This document shows positions 60,261 to 64,000 of a stretch of 64,000 bases of DNA, piece by piece. The stretch comes from Kordia sp965224175. Its GTDB lineage: Bacteria; Bacteroidota; Bacteroidia; Flavobacteriales; Flavobacteriaceae. The first letter of the stretch is position 1. The number at the start of each line of letters is the position of its first letter. Both the position numbers and the translations under genes were made by a program. The notes beneath the pieces are model-generated. The model was given only the letters and a program-made list of their open reading frames with translations. It did not search any database and was not told the origin of the DNA. Location of the stretch: assembly GCF_965224175.1 (NCBI RefSeq), contig NZ_OZ245041.1, positions 248,001 to 312,000 of the forward strand. Reading direction: 5' to 3'.

Positions 60261-60653
60261 TTAGCCTAATAGATGAATGCCTAAGAATCTTAGTATCGCC
60301 ATGACAAATAATGCAATTCCTAAGATTACTTTAAATGGCATTAACTTTATAGAAAGCTTTAGTAAAGAACCTCCAATCGTTGGAATCTGACTCAATACAT
60401 GCGTTAATAATAAGATACCAGCAGCAATAGCTACCAAATCGAAAATTAAATGTCTGTTAGAAAAGCCAAATATTTTTAGCAGTTCAAAAATTCCTAAAAC
60501 TGCAACAGTTCCGCCAATAATTGTAGTAAACGGAATTAATTTCTTAGCAATGTTGTTAAAAAAGTCGCTTTCGCCATCAAGTTTATCGAGCGCAGTAATT
60601 CCTAATAAAATTCCTCCAGCGACACTGGCAATTTTAAAAATAAGTAAAAGCAT
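60261..60653 (-). CDS. Small membrane protein of unknown function
   Basis: A 130-residue protein with four hydrophobic helices (for example IFKIASVAGGILLGITAL, FTTIIGGTVAVLGIFELLKI, LIFDLVAIAAGILLLTHVL and FKVILGIALFVMAILRFLG). I set the start at the ATG giving MLLLIFKIASVAGG; an upstream in-frame ATG would add 25 mainly polar residues of low credibility. No family is recognised for certain. It lies alone between glyA and the beta-helix lipoprotein gene. Confidence 0.72.
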   Translation of the reverse strand: MLLLIFKIASVAGGILLGITALDKLDGESDFFNNIAKKLIPFTTIIGGTVAVLGIFELLKIFGFSNRHLIFDLVAIAAGILLLTHVLSQIPTIGGSLLKLSIKLMPFKVILGIALFVMAILRFLGIHLLG

Positions 60654-60790
60654 GTTGTTAGATTTTTGTGTTAAACTATTCTTTGTTTCATTGTTATACT
60701 TGTAATATACGCATAAAAAAAGAATCATAAAAAAGTGAATTTCTTTTATGATTCTTTTCGGTATGTGGTTCTATTTTATAGCTAAAACTA

Positions 60791-62362
60791 CTAATCGTCG
60801 TCAAGAGGCGCATTGTTGTATGCACCAAGATCTGAAGGATTTGTTCTAGGGTTTCCTAGAATATCATTCTGAATTACTGGCGGCATATTTGGCGTTTCTC
60901 CAAGTCCAATAGCAGCAGAAGTAGCTCCTATATTGAATTCGTTAGCATCTGTATTTTTATATTCCATGGTGTTTGAATTCAGTAACAAAGTAACATCGTC
61001 AAAAATAGTATCATTGTTAAAGTTGTATAAATCGTCATTTGTAAAACGATTGTTAAAATCGTTAAACTTTATCAAGCAATTTGTGAAGTTATATTCTAAT
61101 AAGACACCAGAATCATTTTCTGTTTTCTCCAACAACAATTCAACTGCATTGTTTCCATCAATGATACAGTTCGAAAAGTTTGCTTGTTCCAAATCGGCAG
61201 TAAATATAGTTCCATCACCAACATCTAAGAAATTATCAATTAAAACCGTTGGAAGCACTCTAAAGCTATTTGACCAGTAATTAGCAAACGTACAGTGTCT
61301 GAATGTATATTCGCCGCCTAAATTTAAATATAAAGAGGCTTGTCCTGCGTTACCAATAACTGAATTGTTGGCTTCTACATGTCCTGTACGAGCGAGTAAA
61401 CCAACTGTAGAGCTATTGTATATTTTAGAGTTGTTTAGTGTTAAGGTTGGATTTGAAGTTCCGTCACTATTTTGTGTTAAAATTCCAACAGAAGCATTTT
61501 TGATTGTTGCATAGTTAATATTGTTATTGGTACTTCCATCAGTCAACCAAATCGTTCCCCATTGTCCTGGAACGTTTGCAAAACCAGGTTCTAAACGATC
61601 ACCTTCAAAGATCACTTCATTTTCTAAATCTTCCGTTGTACTTAAACTTCCATTTACTTGTAATGAACCCATATTTCCAACGATAAGTCCAGAATCTGCA
61701 TGAAAATGTACTCTTGCACCAGCTTCAATATTTAGCACTTTATTTTGTCCGACGGCTGCATATCCGTATACTACATATGGTTTTTCGTTGGTCCACGTGA
61801 GTTCATCATCTTCTAAGAAGAAGCCTTCAATGCGAGTTTCGTTTCCTTCTTCATCTACATTGAGTAATAAGGTTTCAATAGTACCATCATCAAATTGTTG
61901 CGGATAGAGAAATACAGCATCTTGTACCAATGTAACCAATTCTACTTTTTGTTGATTACTTCCTGTATCAAATTCTATAGCATCCGTGTATAAAAATTGA
62001 TCGCCACTAGCAAAATCGTTAATATCAAGTGTTGTTTCTACAAAAACAAACATACTATCATTGGCAAGAATCTCAATATCTTCAAATACTTTTCCTGCAA
62101 TTCCATCAACATTTAAACGATAATTAGAGTTTTCGCCTTCACCGAGTTGAATGCTAGGAATGCGAATATCATCATCTGTACGATTGTATACTTTTAAGTT
62201 ATAGGTACTTGATCCAATATTTGTGAATACAGTATCTAAATATACAGTGTCTTTAGAAAATTGAAGTTGACCAGAACTAGGAACAGTTACAAAATCTTTA
62301 CGACAAGAACTCCAGAGTATAATAACAGTAAAAATTAAAAAAGTATATAAAAGTTTCTTCAT
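60791..62362 (-). CDS. Right-handed beta-helix repeat lipoprotein
   Basis: A 523-residue lipoprotein (lipobox WSSCRKD, Cys20). An N-terminal Ig-like strand region (about 25-170) is followed by a solenoid of short repeated turns such as NYATIKNASVGILTQNSDG, LTLNNSKIYNSSTVGLLARTG and FSNCIIDGNNAVELLLE, as in parallel beta-helix proteins, and ends with PPVIQNDILGNPRTNPSDLGAYNNAP, a usual choice-of-anchor-Q-like C-terminus. Probably surface-exposed polysaccharide-binding or structural protein; catalytic residues not evident. Confidence 0.85.
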   Translation of the reverse strand: MKKLLYTFLIFTVIILWSSCRKDFVTVPSSGQLQFSKDTVYLDTVFTNIGSSTYNLKVYNRTDDDIRIPSIQLGEGENSNYRLNVDGIAGKVFEDIEILANDSMFVFVETTLDINDFASGDQFLYTDAIEFDTGSNQQKVELVTLVQDAVFLYPQQFDDGTIETLLLNVDEEGNETRIEGFFLEDDELTWTNEKPYVVYGYAAVGQNKVLNIEAGARVHFHADSGLIVGNMGSLQVNGSLSTTEDLENEVIFEGDRLEPGFANVPGQWGTIWLTDGSTNNNINYATIKNASVGILTQNSDGTSNPTLTLNNSKIYNSSTVGLLARTGHVEANNSVIGNAGQASLYLNLGGEYTFRHCTFANYWSNSFRVLPTVLIDNFLDVGDGTIFTADLEQANFSNCIIDGNNAVELLLEKTENDSGVLLEYNFTNCLIKFNDFNNRFTNDDLYNFNNDTIFDDVTLLLNSNTMEYKNTDANEFNIGATSAAIGLGETPNMPPVIQNDILGNPRTNPSDLGAYNNAPLDDD

Positions 62363-62793
62363 TGTGATATTTTAATTGGTGTCTATCATTTTCAGATAGA
62401 TTTAGCCGTAAAAATATAACTTTTTGAAGTTCTTATTATTGTTTAAGAGCTTTAATTTTTTTGAGAAGATGCGCATTCCTGTTGATTTTCTACGAATTTT
62501 AAAATATTGATACTGATAATTGGGTAACAAATGATGAAAGTTGATACTATAAAGTATTATATGTATACTTACCAAATACATATTCACTAAACATAATAGT
62601 ATCAAGTCTTAGCGGTAATAGTAATGTGGGATATAGCCATGAAAAAACAACCTAACGTTTATGTAATCCACAGAAAATTTCTTTGTAGAAAAGAGATGTA
62701 ATTACACAATTATTGTGTGAGACTTGATGATATAGAAACTCCTTTTGAAACAAAGAGGAGTTTCTTTCGTTTTTTATATGATTTAAATTCAGC
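62363..62793. other. 431-base intergenic region without a recognisable gene
   Basis: Two minus-strand frames of about 65 codons exist but show no family likeness or codon bias and are very rich in Lys, Asn and Ile. A small hairpin TCTATC-attttca-GATAGA near 62381-62399 lies in the 5' leader of the beta-helix gene. A second hairpin lies at 62734-62766. Otherwise I see nothing. Confidence 0.5.
62734..62766. terminator. Hairpin downstream of the regulatory-domain protein gene
   Basis: AGAAACTCC / GGAGTTTCT, 9-bp stem, about 30 bases after the stop of the leftward gene. The T-rich side is on the + strand, so termination of the leftward gene is uncertain. Confidence 0.45.
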
Positions 62794-63669
62794 TTAACCT
62801 TTGTTTTTATTGGCTTTACGTTTTGCTCTTTCAGCACGTCTTTTGGCACGTTTTTCTAACCATTTTTTTCTTTGGAATGCGAAATAATTCTCCGTACGTT
62901 GGTTACGTTCTTTGATTTCTTGCTCATTCATGGCTTTTGGATACCAAGTTTTATCATAATCGCTTACATATCCAAATTGATCACTTCCTACGGGAATTGA
63001 ATGTGAAACATATCCTACCACAACACATTCTATTAGTTCATCTGATGGTGCTAGTTTTACATCATATGAAAACTGTCCTTTTACTATTTTTAATGTTGTC
63101 GATATATATCCAACATAATTAATATTTATTTCATCACCTTCTTTTACAGCAATAGTATACTTCCCATCAAAATCAGTAGTTTTTCCAATATCTGTCCCTT
63201 TTATTACAATACTTGCTCCAGGTAATGGCATTCCTGATTCATCAGTAACAGTCCCAAAAATTTGCATTTTAGCTTTTTGCGCAGTGGTTCTTTGCAAAGA
63301 ACTTATATGCAAAGATGTGTATTTTGAAGTATCAACCTTTTCTGTTTTTAATGGTTTTCCTATTTTTTGAGATTTTTCCTGAGAAAATAAAGCCATTGGC
63401 AATAGAAGTGAAGCAGCGTATGACAACCAATGATTGCGTTTTTTTCGATCTGCAATGAGTTTTCGATCTAATTGAGAAGTATGAAATCGTCCACAGAGAT
63501 TTTTATGTTTAGTCAAATGGTTGATAATCTCTTCATCGCTTTTGGCGGAAAAGTCTACAACTTCTTTTGTACACAGCTTGCAAAATTTACCTTTTTCTGT
63601 TGGTGTCATTTTGTTCCAATCTTCATGACAAGGTTCTGGAATTTGTACGATGATTTCAGGATTTTTCAT
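62794..63669 (-). CDS. Carboxypeptidase-like regulatory domain protein with Cys-rich N-terminus and basic tail
   Basis: A 291-residue protein. N-terminal cysteine module EPCHEDWNKMTPTEKGKFCKLCTKEVVDF...NLCGRF (about 10-65), probably metal-binding; one membrane segment (about 82-97, LSYAASLLLPMALFSQE); carboxypeptidase-regulatory-like domain (about 135-215, GTVTDESGMPLPGASIVIKGTDIGKTTDFDGKY); and a strongly basic tail of RxxRAKRRAERAKRKANK kind (265-291). The start at MKNPEIIVQI is chosen because the 40 codons before it overlap the preceding gene. It lies 13 bases after its neighbour, so one operon. Function unknown. Confidence 0.8.
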   Translation of the reverse strand: MKNPEIIVQIPEPCHEDWNKMTPTEKGKFCKLCTKEVVDFSAKSDEEIINHLTKHKNLCGRFHTSQLDRKLIADRKKRNHWLSYAASLLLPMALFSQEKSQKIGKPLKTEKVDTSKYTSLHISSLQRTTAQKAKMQIFGTVTDESGMPLPGASIVIKGTDIGKTTDFDGKYTIAVKEGDEININYVGYISTTLKIVKGQFSYDVKLAPSDELIECVVVGYVSHSIPVGSDQFGYVSDYDKTWYPKAMNEQEIKERNQRTENYFAFQRKKWLEKRAKRRAERAKRKANKNKG

Positions 63670-63682
63670 ATGAGATAATTTT

Positions 63683-64000
63683 TTACTTATTGGAAGCTTC
63701 TCTTTTTGCTTTGCGTTCTGCGCGACGTTTTGCTCTCGCTTCACGTCGTTTTGCGCGTCTTTCTTTTCGAGCTTCCTTTTTATCATCAATTATAACTGTT
63801 GATGGCATACCTGCTACACCAGATAATGTATTGTGTACACTGATGCCGCCAGCTATTACTGTAACTTCTTCCAATGGCGCTTTGTTATTCAGTTTAATAT
63901 CGTATACACTTTTAGAAGCGGTTATTTTGATTTCTTTTGTTTCAAATCCTACATAACTAATGACTAACGTATTTTCCACTTTCATTCTAATAGAAAAATT
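63683..64000 (-). CDS. Carboxypeptidase-like regulatory domain protein with basic tail, 5' end outside the window
   Basis: The frame is open to the last base of the window, so only the C-terminal 105 residues are visible. The part before the first internal Met reads NFSIR and joins to MKVENTLVISYVGFETKEI, the end of a carboxypeptidase-regulatory-like (CarboxypepD_reg) domain, so the Met at 63985 is not the start. A short linker follows (AGGISVHNTLSGVAGMPST), and then a tail of about 35 residues dominated by Arg, Lys, Ala and Glu (ERRAKRREARAKRRAERK), much like the tail of the next gene. Probably of the same family. Confidence 0.75.
   Translation of the reverse strand, partial: NFSIRMKVENTLVISYVGFETKEIKITASKSVYDIKLNNKAPLEEVTVIAGGISVHNTLSGVAGMPSTVIIDDKKEARKERRAKRREARAKRRAERKAKREASNK

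Noticed and set aside
62402..62849. Two minus-strand frames of about 65 codons in the 62.4-62.8 kb gap
   Set aside because: Lys/Asn/Ile/Tyr-rich translations without pattern; one runs into the 3' end of the next gene. No leader of the GG-peptide type either.
63670..63789. 40-codon N-terminal extension of the regulatory-domain protein
   Set aside because: It would overlap the end of the upstream gene, and its Lys/Gln/Glu/Asn-rich translation is the out-of-frame reading of that gene's basic tail.

Overview
The window is an AT-rich chromosomal segment of a marine-type Bacteroidetes bacterium of the family Flavobacteriaceae. The support is: secreted proteins with the type IX secretion (T9SS) C-terminal sorting domain; promoters of the TTG-N18-21-TAnnTTTG kind; the gene order bamD-rpoZ-coaBC-DUF4835-recN; a Bacteroidetes omega subunit; and MKK(K/R)...LxLxKxxI...GG leader peptides of the kind annotated as class I lanthipeptides in flavobacteria such as Kordia. 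The genus is inferred, not proven. No rRNA, tRNA, insertion sequence, phage or CRISPR array was seen.

Layout. 0-2.3 kb: end of a membrane protein and a 5'-nucleotidase split over two genes. 2.5-4.9 kb: DUF6913, dapA and an inward-rectifier K+ channel. 5.1-11 kb: housekeeping run bamD, rpoZ, coaBC, DUF4835/PorD-like, recN, fabI. 11.2-19.7 kb: secreted surface proteins, namely a Ca-loop/UnbV protein and two tandem paralogous FnIII/MAM/CUB proteins with near-identical 3' ends and terminators. 19.7-24.7 kb: glycosyltransferase, YbbR protein, coaE and a two-component system. 24.7-29.9 kb: cupin, then an outer-membrane beta-barrel protein divergent from a LytS/LytTR pair, with a symmetric set of operator-like repeats between them. 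30-40.9 kb: a long leftward series (miaA, Kv-like channel, transglutaminase-like protein, exonuclease/GIY-YIG, YggS, DUF1015, M23 peptidase, YcxB-like, 3-hydroxyacyl-CoA dehydrogenase, secreted hypothetical, Gfo/Idh). 41-54.4 kb: pcm, smpB, ompW-like, deoxynucleoside catabolism (deoC, deoD), a TetR/thioesterase module with two matching operators, mqo, small enzymes, clpB, YtxJ-like. 54.5-64 kb: membrane AraC regulator, TauE/SafE permease, fahA, glyA, a beta-helix lipoprotein and two carboxypeptidase-regulatory-domain proteins.

The most interesting material is a dispersed set of short genes between 43.1 and 57.4 kb. Six intact precursor-like peptides (54-83 aa) and one leaderless relic share a basic leader, mostly ending in GG, joined to unrelated Cys/Thr/Ser-rich cores. 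They lie as three pairs plus a relic in gaps between housekeeping genes, with their own terminators and, for one pair, conserved promoters. No modifying enzyme, peptidase or exporter lies in the window, so maturation would have to happen in trans. One pair arose by duplication of a terminator-promoter-leader cassette of about 200 bp carrying a different core each time.

Regulation visible in the sequence: TetR operators at 46.2 and 46.9 kb; paired TTATCAA boxes with a 21-bp period upstream of both genes of the divergent barrel/LytS region; 11-bp-period GTTAA repeats before the OmpR-type system; and several promoters whose -7 box lies almost on the start codon.
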